Below are positions 30,000 to 40,462 of a stretch of DNA of 64,000 nucleotides, in pieces. This stretch comes from Plazaster borealis. Taxonomy: Eukaryota > Echinodermata > Asteroidea > Forcipulatida > Labidiasteridae. Position 1 is the stretch's first letter. Every line of letters starts with the position of its first letter. The position numbers were made by a program, and so were the translations under genes. The DNA is taken from positions 15,526,765 through 15,590,764 of the forward strand of contig CM037466.1 of NCBI GenBank assembly GCA_021014325.1. The letters are read 5' to 3'. The notes beneath the pieces were generated by a model, which was given only the letters and a program-made list of their open reading frames with translations, ran no database searches and was not told the origin of the DNA.

Positions 30000-30711
30000 T
30001 GCTAAAAGAGCGCCCTCTGTTGGCAAATCATAAGTATCAGAAAGTAACGTCTTGTAGAGAGACTTTTTACCATGTGTCATACTGCTGTAGTGAATAGAAA
30101 AGTGATTGGCAGATTTCTGTGTTTAAGAAAACTTGGCTAGACGCTTCTACACCTGCTTGCTCTAATTTGAACACTGTAAAGCCAGCATAAACCACTATAT
30201 ATGTTGCCTAGATGTTTGCTGTACAAGGACCATAGCTAATTTGAGTACTAAACAAAATTACAATTTGAAAAAAGACAAATACCAACAAGTAGGAGTTACT
30301 TGAAATTTCCATCATCATGATTGATGTATAAAATGATTCAGAAGCTGTCTTGGCGTACAATGTACCAGCTCAAGAAATATACCAAAAAGTGAAAATAGAT
30401 TTATGATTATATTGTCTGTACAAATCGGCTCTTCTCAGAGTTATGACTGCTAAAGAGAAATATTATATCAAATAGTGTTACCTCAAGATTATCTTTGTTA
30501 TTATCTCTTGCTATGGTGAATAGTTGACTAATTATCTTGTGTGAGTATTCTTTTATAACTAGATCAACGCAATGTGAAGGTGATTGTTTATCTGACATCA
30601 TTAAGTCATTCTAAATTACTCTTCTAGTCAGATATAAATTAATGTATATTAAACACTTGGAACCAAAAAAACATACAGGGAAATATTTTATAGACTCCTT
30701 GCCAGAGTTGT
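30000..30711. other. downstream of channel gene, nothing recognised
   Basis: Possible 3' untranslated region or intergenic DNA; no repeat with clear ends. Confidence 0.4.
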
Positions 30712-31004
30712 GTATAGACCCATTGCATATGACGTCACACTCTCAAAAAGGAGGCAGATCATTGGACGATAGCTGTTCTCTGTGCGTAAAAACGTGCGCG
30801 TGACCTCAGCGTATCTGTAGCGTTTCGCGTTATGCAAGGGGGATCCATTGATTTTTATAGACCCGGAGCGCGCCTCCGAACAATGCGCGTCATTTTGGGT
30901 GTCAAAACTCTCTTTTGTGCATGTTTGTATACGATTTTGACACCCAAAATGACACCCAGGATAGGCGCACGTGAGTACGCTGCGCGTTGTGCAATGGGTC
31001 TATT
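30712..31004. mobile_element. foldback element with inner 19-bp perfect hairpin
   Basis: Outer arms TAGACCCATTGCA (30715) and TGCAATGGGTCTA (30990) are inverted. Inside, GTCATTTTGGGTGTCAAAA (30889-30907) pairs perfectly with 30935-30953 across a 27-base loop. CpG-rich compared with its surroundings. Confidence 0.75.
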
Positions 31005-31009
31005 GGATG

Positions 31010-31070
31010 AGTTGCGACATAGAGGCACCAGTTTCCATTAGTCACGTGGTTGCTTGACGCCATTTTTGGT
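31010..31070 (+). repeat. copy of the 1010-1070 segment
   Basis: gttgcgacatagaggcacca and gtcacgtggttgcttgacgc match the segment at about 1008-1070, indicating a shared dispersed repeat. Confidence 0.6.
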
Positions 31071-31465
31071 CCAAATGAAACCATAGAGTATATAATATTG
31101 AGAGAGGACACTCTAATTACACACACACACGTAGCCGAGCTGACCCGCACTGCTCTGTGTTGCAATCACTGTGTGGGCATTCCTCAAGGAAAATCCTATT
31201 CCTCAGCACTGTAAGTAACACTGTGTGGACGTGTGTAAGTCCACATAGTGTTTCAAGTCCCTACATTATGTGGACCTCTTTTGTTCTCAGGTCCACACTT
31301 CGTATGTTTGTTAAAACACCATGGGTTCGAATCCCTATGGGTAAATTACATACAGATGTCCACTTACAAAATGTTGGTTGTGTGAACTGGTGTGTGACCT
31401 GTGTTATACGATGGGTCAGCACCATTTTCTCAATGGCCAAAAATGCTTCTTGTCGGGCCGTTGGT

Positions 31466-31605
31466 CGATTTCACAAAGCACTATGATTCATCTTAAGATG
31501 AGTTCTCAGTATTACCATAATGATTTGTATTGTGACATCACCCTTTGCTAAGCAACTGCGATGGATTTGCAGTTACGATCACTCTTAACTCTTTGTGAAG
31601 TCGAG
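31466..31605. mobile_element. palindromic element
   Basis: cgatttcacaaagcact and ctctttgtgaagtcg are inverted, with cttaagatgagt/cactcttaact inside. Probably a MITE. Confidence 0.55.
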
Positions 31606-31679
31606 TACGTGTCACATGGTTTTGTACGCCCTCTAGCTCTATAGTATGCAACTCTATGAAATGAAACACATTCCAATGT

Positions 31680-32230
31680 CAGGATCCCGACAATAATTCA
31701 TTTCGAGTTTTTTCAAATGTTAACTTCCACATAATTATCATTGGCGAATTGTTTTCGTGCAACATAAATGAAAGCTTATGACATTCTCGAATCCATGGAA
31801 ATAGCTACTTAAAGGCATCGTACACGTTTGTAAATTGACAAAGACCAGTGTTCTCACTTGGTGTATCCCAACATATGCATTAAATAACAAGCCTGTGAAC
31901 ATTTGGGCTCAATTGGTCATCGAAGTTGCAAGAAAATGATGAAAGAAAAAACAACCTTGTTGTACAAATTTGTGTGCTTTCAGATAGAATAATAAAAACT
32001 TCTTGCAAGAAGTTTTTATTATTTTAGTAAGAAATTACCTCTTTCTAAAAAACTACGTTACTTCAGAGGGAGTCGTTTCTCACAATGTTTTATACTATCA
32101 ACAGCTCTCTGTTGCTCGTTACCAAGTCAGTTTTTATGCTAATATATATTTTGAGTAACTACCAAACGTGTACGATGCCTTTAAAATTTAAATCTGAATT
32201 TGTTGATCAAATCAGCCAGAAATCAGACCT
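31680..32230 (+). repeat. dispersed repeat split by a family I MITE
   Basis: 31680-31808 and 32185-32230 together match 18180-18340; the MITE at 31809-32184 lies between them. Confidence 0.7.
31809..32184 (+). mobile_element. family I MITE with paralogous empty site
   Basis: TTAAAGGCATCGTACACGTT to acgtgtacgatgcctttaa; the flanks agctact and aatttaaatctgaattt are joined at 18300-18325 in the uninterrupted copy. Confidence 0.85.
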
Positions 32231-33170
32231 AGCATCTTTAAGAAAGGATTGTCATACCTGATTGAATGTAGAATGTGTGTAGCTACATGTACATGTATAC
32301 CAGCACCTTCTAAATTAGACTTGGTTTCGTAAAGCTCGTGTGGAACCAAAATTTGCTTAGCAACTAATATTGCACCAAGTATACTGCCCCGTATTGATTG
32401 TAAAAAAGAAACGCTATTTTTGTATTGCTAGTATATATTTAAACATATTACGGCCCTCCAGAATTGTACTGAAGATTATTAAATCTTCATTATTTTTATG
32501 GAATGATTATTTAAAAATAAAGGCTTCGAATTGATGGTCACAATTTTAGAAATAATTTTTTTTTTTTTCGAGGGATGAGAGATTTGAACACTGTTCCCCC
32601 CTTTTTCTCTTAATGAACTTCATGTTCTGTTTACCTTTTAATTTTGTTGTTTTTTATTTCACTTGGCGGACTCAGCTTGCTGTTTACAGCTGGTTACAAA
32701 TAATGGTGCTATTTTTATTCAGGTTTTGATGGTGGTTTTTGATACAAGTTGAGGCGGAAATATCTTCCCGTTCTACCTTAGAGAAAGAGTAGAATGGTTT
32801 GTTTGAAGCTGTTGATGTGGATGTTCAATTCAAAAATGGTTTATTAAAACATGTATCGCAGTTTTAAAAAAAAAATTTAAAAAAAATGTTGGTTTACTAA
32901 TTGATAAAATACACTAGGTAAGTGTGTGGTAACTCATGTGGTGTGTATGTATTTGTTAGTACAGCCGGGAGAAGGAATTAATTTTTATCATTTTTGCCCA
33001 TCACTGATGTATACTAAAGCACTATTTAAACAGCGTTTTACCATTCCTGTGGTGCAAAATAAACCACCATAGACTGGGTTGTGATTTGAATCCATGATCT
33101 TTGGTATTCTGAAGCTGACGTCTAATCTTGAAACCACCAAACCATGTATTACACAGATTGCCTTGTAATA
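32231..33170. other. intergenic, nothing recognised
   Basis: AT-rich, with T and A runs at 32560 and 32865. No gene or bounded repeat. Confidence 0.4.
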
Positions 33171-33174
33171 CAAT

Positions 33175-34170
33175 TGCATATAGTACACATAAATGTATCA
33201 CACTAAAGTTTGTAATATACTTAAAGCTATTAAATGTATTACATAAACTCCTTTGTAATACAATTAAATGTATTACACTTAAATGTATCACACTAAAGTT
33301 TGTAAGGCACTTAACGCTATTAAATGTATTACATAAACTTCTTTGTAATACAATTAAATGTATTACACTTAAATGCATCACACGAAACATTGGAAGACAC
33401 TTAACGCTATTAAATGTATTATTATTATTATTATTTCTGGTTTATTAAAACAATGCATTTGTAGCCCAGGGGCTAAATTGCTACAAAGTTCACAATTACA
33501 AATTTAAAAACATTGCAATGTACATCAAATTACATATTTAAAAAAAAGCAACGGGTTTACACAAAATACATTCAAAAAACAAAAACAAAGCACACACTTA
33601 AAAAAGAGAAAATTATACTTGGTTCAAAATACTGATAAAGTAAGGTATCGGACTATTTTTGTATCTGTTTGTTTTGCACTTAATTTCGGAAAAATTTCGG
33701 TATTACACACATTGTTTTGTAATAAAATTAAATGTATTGCACTTAAATGTATCACACATTGCTTTATAATACACTTAGAGCTATTACTTTGTAATACAAT
33801 TAAATGCATCACATATAACTTTGTAATACACTTAAATGTATCACACATTACTTTGTGACACACTTAAAGCTATGTAATGTTTTACAAATTGCTTTTTATT
33901 ACACTTAAATGTATCGCACATTACTTTGTCATACACTAATGTACCACAAACCGATGTGTAATACATCAGTGTATAACAATGCAACGTGTGATACAGAAGT
34001 GCATTACAATTGACAACAACAATGACAACATTGTGTAATACATTCATGTACGATGGCGGTCCGGTGGGGGTCACGGTTCGATACATTAAACAGCCCCCCC
34101 TGAAGTTGTCACCCCAATTGAAAGTGTTTGGTGATGCCACTGCTAGTGTATTACAAAGCAAAGTGTAATA
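33175..34170. repeat. 90-bp satellite of GTAATACA-type units, interrupted
   Basis: Units start with ctattaaatgtattacataa at 33227, 33317 and 33407, exactly 90 bases apart. 33421-33700 is a foreign insert with an ATT run at its left, and shorter related units (cttaaatgtatcacacatta) continue from about 33710 to 34170. Confidence 0.85.
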
Positions 34171-34479
34171 CATTAGTTTACTGATATTAGCAAAAATACT
34201 AAAAACTTAGTTCTGCGATTCCATTGCTTGAAAATGTATATTTATTTTTAATGTCCAAACTCTCCTTGCAATGTTTATGAAGCAGCCTTTTCATTGTAGA
34301 TATACCATTATAATGCTTAATTTGTGGTGTGATAGTGTCGTTAAACATTCCATCGTTAAACTTAACAGCACATGTATAATCTTATTACTGCAATATTGTG
34401 TAAAATAAATAATATAAGAAAAACAAGTGGTATTAATGTACGGAAGTCTCAATTGTGTAAATTTTGTTGTCCTTTCTCA

Positions 34480-34625
34480 ATTTCCATTTACCCCCTTACT
34501 TACCTTCCATTCACCCCTACTTACCTTCCGTTTACCCCCTTACTTACCTTCCATTAATTACCAGTGGCGGGGGGGGGGTGGCACTTGCCCATACAATGCC
34601 CCCGGGTGCTCCCCCCCCCCCCGAA
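34480..34625. repeat. low-complexity tandem and G/C homopolymer runs
   Basis: Four repeats of cccccttacttaccttcc type, then runs of ten or more G (34567) and C (34610) that could fold back on each other. Confidence 0.8.
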
Positions 34626-34774
34626 AATTTGAATCTTTACTTTTGAGGTTAAAAATTAAGAGTAAAATGTTACAAAATTGTATAACCTTTAATGTGATCG
34701 TTTCAATATTTTAAAAACTATTTTCCATTTAAACGCAAACAATGTATTTGTTTTTACACTCGCATCAGATAATC

Positions 34775-36500
34775 TTGTCTGTCTTCGTACAAAAGAAGAA
34801 AAAAAGGGAATCACTCAAAGATTATTTCCATGAACGTTTTTAGAAGTTATCAAAACAATACAGATTGTTGAGCTCGAATTTTGCACGAAAGACATGAACA
34901 CATTTGAAAATCTGAAACAAATCAGGTGAAGTCTGTGTTGAACGTTTCAGGCCTGGGCCCAATTTCAAAGACCTGCTTAAGCAGGAAATTTTGCTTAACA
35001 ATTTTCTACTAAGCAAAAAGGAGCGCCAGTCATAAATTGACATGTGACATGCTATTTTGGCTGGTAACCTGATTCTGGTAAGCATAATTTGTTTGTGCTT
35101 AGCAAATTTTTGTGCTTATGCAGCTCTATGAAATTGGGCCCTGTGAGGTAAATAAACAAACATCTCGTAGATTTGTTTCGAACCAGCAACCTCCAGGTTA
35201 CCGTCCGGTCGCTTTGGTTTAACGGAAATACCAACATTCAGCCATATGTTTTTCTCCGATTTAAATTAGCATAATAAAACCAAGTACTCGATATGGGGCA
35301 AGGTGATACCTCCTCCTTTTGTGTCTTCACTGTGTGCTTGGAATCTCAGGAATTATATATGAATAGGCCTGGAGGAACATTGCAGGGGGGGTACCCCTAC
35401 CCCGTATAAAACGGGCATGGTATACCAAGGCTGAATCCAAAAAATAATCTGGTTCAATTTTGCTATATTTATAATCAGAATTCAGTTGTGTTATTGTAAA
35501 CAGGTCACACGACAGACGTGACGGCACACTAAATAAATTTCACATCCAGAATTGTCCTTCCTGTTTTGTTTTCAATTAATTTGTATTTATTTGACAAATT
35601 TGATGAAACTAAGCAAGTAACAACCAACTACTACAAATACTACATCTCTCTTGTCCATGCACCGCCTAAAGCTGCAGAGAATATTAATAAAATAACAGAG
35701 TCTTTGTTCACCGGATGCCTTTTTAGTTTGATAATTTGCGTACAATATTTGTCCTTCAAGAATGTCTCATAAAAACAGTTTGGTTCATGAGCAGCTCAAA
35801 AGTAGCTCAAATGAAAAAAATTGTTGCATCTCGTTTATGTTTGAAGTCTAAACTGCACATACACTGAACACAATGGCTTGTAAGGCTTAGACCTGACATC
35901 ATACGATCATATATCCTGAGTAATTGCAAAGGCATTATGTTTTGTCAGTATCTTTTTTGTGGTTATAATGGATATTAACGAGCGCTTGGAACAAAAGACG
36001 CCTCAGCGATATTCATTTTTCTTGACAAGAGCTAATTTTGGTATATCGTTTTTATTAGCGTTAATAAGTCATCCTTGGAGAGACGAAATTAAAAATGAGA
36101 TGTGAATTTAAAAGATGCTTGCCTTTAAATTGCCCAAGGTATATTATACAATTGTATTTCAAATACAAGAGCGAGCCTCCTTCAGCATGTAGTGTTTCGT
36201 TTTGTGGCGATCGGGGTGGCTCAGAGACTTAACAAGTTTCGTTAGTGTGTGTTTTTCCGTGTAAACAAATTAATACAGTGGAATTAACACAACAAAAACA
36301 AAGGAATATAATATTTATAGCTAAAGACTTCAATAAATCAAAAAATCATTTTTCTTACGATGAAACCAGTCGACAATTTCATATCTGCAATTTGCATTTT
36401 GTAACCAACAACGACTGTTATAGCTCATTACCAACGACTGAAAGCATTAGACTCGAGTGAAACGATTTGGGAAATGGGTCACTCACTAAACAATAAATTC
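34775..36500 (+). repeat. segmental duplicate of 44610-45740
   Basis: Collinear blocks in the same orientation: gtgaagtctg, gaaccagcaacctccaggtt, accgtccggtcgctttggtt, cacgacagacgtg, tttatttgacaaatt, cagtggaatt, gaaccagtcgac-like. Diverged, with different MITEs inserted in the two copies. 35650-36230 has no partner. Confidence 0.75.
34955..35141. mobile_element. family II MITE with empty site in the duplicate
   Basis: GGGCCCAATTTCAAAGACCTG to cagctctatgaaattgggcc. The duplicate at about 44843 reads straight through (ccggcctgtacgtaaac). Confidence 0.85.
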
Positions 36501-36600
36501 AAGTAATAGTAAGTGGCCTGACGTTTCGACACCAGAAGAGTCTTTCCCGAAGGCTAAATGACAATTTAACTACTAGTTTTTGCTTTGATACCATAGGTCC
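36490..36600 (+). other. possible retroelement fragment
   Basis: gtggcctgacgtttcgacac with agagtctttcccgaaggcta resembles 3' sequence often seen in Penelope-like elements; nothing else supports it. Confidence 0.25.
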
Positions 36601-36970
36601 TTTTGCTTGGTAAGCAGTTTGCAACCATTCTATTTTCTCATAAACAATAAATTCATGGGAAGAAAAGACTTGGTGTATGCTGAGGATTAGTGTTGTAGTC
36701 GTGACTCGATAGTCCGTTTTCTTTTACCATTGTCAGCGGTGCCTTAATGAGCGTGACGGACGAGGTGCATGGTCAACTTTTGCAGGTAGTTTTTAGTAAG
36801 TTATTTCAACTCTACAATACAAAAATTACTTTCACATCATTAAAACAATCAAGAAGTTAAACACACTTAAAAACTGCCTTGATGCAAATTTATATTCATT
36901 ACCACGAGACACCTGCAACATTTAGGAACTTGATAATTATCATATAATTTATAATTTCATAATGCTATCA

Positions 36971-37340
36971 TTGAAGGCATCGTACACGTTTGGTAATTGT
37001 CAAAGACCAGTGTTCTCACTTGGTGTATCCCAAGATATGCATAAAATAACAAGCCTGTGAAAATTTGGGCTCAATTGGTCATCGAAGTTGCAAGAAAATG
37101 ATGAAAGAAAAAACACCCTTGTTGTACAAATTTGTGTGCTTTCAGATAGGAATAAAAACTTCTTGCAAGAAGTTTTTATTATTTTAGTGAGAAATTACCT
37201 CTTTCTCAAAAACTACGTTACTTCAGAGGGAGTCGTTTCCTATGTTTTATACTATCAACAGCTCTCCGTTGCTTGTTACCAAGTCAGTTTTTATGCTAAT
37301 ATTTGTTTTGAGTCATTACCAAACGTGTACGATACCTATA
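36971..37340 (+). mobile_element. family I MITE
   Basis: gaaggcatcgtacacgtttg to aaacgtgtacgatacct; terminal TTAA eroded on both sides. Confidence 0.75.
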
Positions 37341-37579
37341 ACTACTATTACTTAATCGATGTGGTGCTACAAATAACACTGACAAAAGAGGAAAATGCGA
37401 ATCCGTGAGTTTTGTTTGAACAATTAATACAAAATTTTAAAAAATAACAGTCAGGCGTGCTTTCTGCAAGCGTTTTGAAAGTAGTTTTGGAAAACTGGAA
37501 AAAACCCAAACTTTATCTTTATACTTGTAACACATTCCTCTTATTCCATATAATTATTATATATATCTTAAATGGTTAA

Positions 37580-38075
37580 ATTAATAAGAAATTGCGTCAT
37601 AATACAAAGTGAGTAGGCCCTGCTACGGCAAATAGTAAGAAAACTCAACAGACTGAACTTGATCGTGTCCTAGATAATTTCATAATTTCATAATTAAAGG
37701 GGCACATTGCCCTCGGATCGGGCGCTTTGGGCTATAAAAAGCGTTTGTTATGAAATGAAATGGTTGTGAACGTGTTTTAAAAGTAGAATAAAACGATCAA
37801 CACGAATAGACTTCAACATCGTGTGGTTTTCCAATTACTTCCTGAGTCTAATAAAACTAAACTAAAAACTGAACTTACACGTTCTGCCATTTTGTGAAGT
37901 CCAGTCCAAGACAACGAGTCCCTTTAAATATTGATAATAAATTATGTCATAACACGAAGTGAGTACTGGGGCAACAATACATGCTAACAACTAATTAGTG
38001 AGAAAGTTCAACACACTGAACTCGATCAGTCATAGATGACTTCACAAAAATTTAATAATTTAATAATTAATCACT
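37580..38075 (+). repeat. direct duplication, period about 345
   Basis: 37590-37700 and 37935-38070 share aattgcgtcataatac/attatgtcataacac, gtgagta, caaca(g/c)actgaact, gatcgt/gatcag and the ataattt runs. Confidence 0.65.
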
Positions 38076-38330
38076 TTTTTATGTATTGTTGCGGTAAAAA
38101 TTGACTCTACTATAAAATTATAATAAAAGGACAAAATTATGCCTCGCACCGACCTAACGGCTTTTATGTGAACTATTAACAACAAGAGGTGTTCGCACAG
38201 TTACACGAACACAAACAAAACCCATTACAACCAGACATTTCTCTGCCAGCGACACAAAAACACATCATGTTTATTGAATTTATTTATAATGGCCTTATTC
38301 TATTTTAATTTGTATTATGCTTGTATATCA

Positions 38331-38668
38331 TAAACCACATAAAAAATAGTTGTTGATCGTCCCCGCCCGCCCCTACGAAACCATAAAAATCATAAAAAAC
38401 GGTATTTTTTTAGTCAAATTTGGCTCCCAGATTTTTCAGCTGATATTTTTTTAAAAATCCATAGGTTGGAGATAGATGTTTAAGAGTTAAATGGGTTTAA
38501 CAAAACAATTAAAAACATCAAAATCACACAACCCCTTTGTTTTAAAGTGATTGTGATGACTTTTTAATTCTTTATTTCATATTTTGCCATGTCAAAAAAA
38601 CAACTCGCCCACCCCCACTTCCCACCCAAAATGGCCGATCAACAACTGGGTTTTTTATGTGGCCTTTA
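38331..38668. mobile_element. MITE with inverted ends
   Basis: TAAACCACATAAAAAATAGT with TGTTGATCG at the left faces CGATCAACAACTGGG and TTTTTTATGTGGCCTTTA at the right. Confidence 0.75.
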
Positions 38669-38770
38669 CACTGTTGTGGGAATTTTAGGGGTTTTTTTTA
38701 AGGTGTGTTGATTTTTCAGCCTTGATTGACGGATTTATTGCTAAATAAGATCTGTTTTCTTGTTTATGTA

Positions 38771-39138
38771 TTAAAGGCATCGTACACGTTTGGTAATTGT
38801 CAAAGACCAGTGTTTTCATTTGGTGTATCCCAACATATGCATAAAGTAACAAGCCTGTGAAAATTTGGGCTCAATTGGTCATCGAAGTTGCAAGAAAATG
38901 ATGAAAGAAAATACACCCTTGTTGTTCAAATTTATTCAGTTAGGAATAAAAACTTCTTGCAAGAAGTTTTTATTATTTTAGTGAGAAATTACCTCTTTCT
39001 CAAAAACTACGTTACTTCAGAGGGAGTCGTTTCTCACAATGTTTTATACTATCAACAGCTCTCTGTTGCTCGTTACCAAGTCAGTTTTTATGCTAATATA
39101 TATTTTGAGTAATTACCAAACGTGTACAGTGCCTTTAA
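38771..39138 (+). mobile_element. family I MITE
   Basis: TTAAAGGCATCGTACACGTT to acgtgtacagtgcctttaa. Confidence 0.82.
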
Positions 39139-39298
39139 ATATGTCGTGTTAGCAGGAAGTTTGTAAATCATTCACAGGAAATTCCTTCATAATTGTTTAA
39201 TTCATTGTTAATTTGAATGAGGCTGATTGCATCACCTTTTGCAGAAACCTTCCGGTTTCATTGTTGGCATAAAAGCATGAAGAACAGAATAAAGCTAT

Positions 39299-39625
39299 TT
39301 AAAGGGTCTGTATACGTTTGGTAATTACTCAAAAAGTAATGGCAATAAAAACTTACTTGGTAAGAAGTACAGCAGCTTCTGATAGTATAAAGCATTTTGA
39401 AAAAAAATTCACTTTGAAGTAATGTGGTTATGGAAAAAGATATCAGTTTTTATCCAAACAAACTTGAATCTGAGAAGCTTTACTGACAGTAACGTTTTTT
39501 TCTCAGATTGTGTATTCCAATTGCAGATTATTCTTCCTGCGTAAACATAACCGTTCCAGATTTTCGGCAATATCTCAGAAACGCTACTACCTTTTGGAAT
39601 GAAATTTTCACAGGTTAGTTTTATG
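39299..39625 (+). mobile_element. family III MITE, 3' truncated
   Basis: TTAAAGGGTCTGTATACGTT at the left; stops after caggttagttttatg. It ends about 280 bases before the receptor A stop codon and may lie in its 3' untranslated region. Confidence 0.75.
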
Positions 39626-39904
39626 CCGAACTGAAACTGTTTTGCTCGGTCCAAGCGCCTCATCCAAAGGTGCTGGGATGGGCTAACGCATACACATGCG
39701 CATTGGACCAATCCCCCTGACCTATACCCCCGGTAACCTCTTCCCGTTTACAAAAGATTCCACTTATCAATAATAATTTAGCTCTATTGTGTAAATCCAT
39801 TGCAAAAAATTGTCATTCTTTGCCTTGTTCTAAAAATAGAACTCGATCGCAACCATTACGGGAAAGCTCCATTGGAGGGCACATCGGTAACAATCGATCC
39901 CATA

Positions 39905-40462
39905 TTAGTCGTCTCCATCTTCTTTGGCCATCCCAAACGGTTGCACTTTATTACTACTACCCTTACTCAGACCAAAAGACTTAAGGTTCTGATGAGCAGA
40001 GGATGTGCCCATTTGACTCGGTTCCCCCAGTGACCTATCCCTACCCCCTTCATCCGTCTTCTTGGCTATGATAGCGTACAGCTTGGGTATGTAAACACCC
40101 CCTAAAGTGACGTATCCATTAACAATGGGCATCAAGCAGACTGCGATTGCTACATTCACGGCTCTTTTTGCTGATAGGAAAGTGGGCACGGCAGCAGCAA
40201 TCGGGAGCATGTTGATATAGACGCAGATGACATAGAACCGCGCCTCATTGAAGTTACAGGGGACGTTACGGGCCTTGTAAGCAAAGTAGCAACAAGTCAA
40301 GAGCAGCAAGACGTTGTAACAGTTCGCTGCTATCATACCTACTGCTTCGAAATTGCAGAACACTTCCCAGGTCCCGTCATCCTCCTCGGCCTTCCCGTAG
40401 AAGTTTTGTTGAGAGGTCCAGGTGTTGTGTTCCACCAGTTGGCTGATTAGGATTATTATGAA
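39905..40462 (-). CDS. receptor A exon 2: TM4 to C-terminal tail
   Basis: 558 bases after the acceptor cctttttgtag, reading FIIILISQLVEHNTW onward. Contains the second extracellular loop Cys (VFCNFE), RNVPCNFNEARF, helix 7 with GYVTLGGVYIPKLY, and an approximately 50-residue tail rich in Ser, Gly and Lys. Stop at 39907-39905. Confidence 0.9.
   Translation of the reverse strand, partial: FIIILISQLVEHNTWTSQQNFYGKAEEDDGTWEVFCNFEAVGMIAANCYNVLLLLTCCYFAYKARNVPCNFNEARFYVICVYINMLPIAAAVPTFLSAKRAVNVAIAVCLMPIVNGYVTLGGVYIPKLYAIIAKKTDEGGRDRSLGEPSQMGTSSAHQNLKSFGLSKGSSNKVQPFGMAKEDGDD

Noticed and set aside
33022..33448. Repetitive Cys/Ile/Leu frames on both strands
   Set aside because: Encoded by the 90-bp satellite, open by composition only.
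37088..39112. Recurring 70-110-codon frames (NFLQEV, YYQQLSVARYQVS type)
   Set aside because: They occur in every family I MITE copy and begin in the same repeat; no sign of selection as protein.
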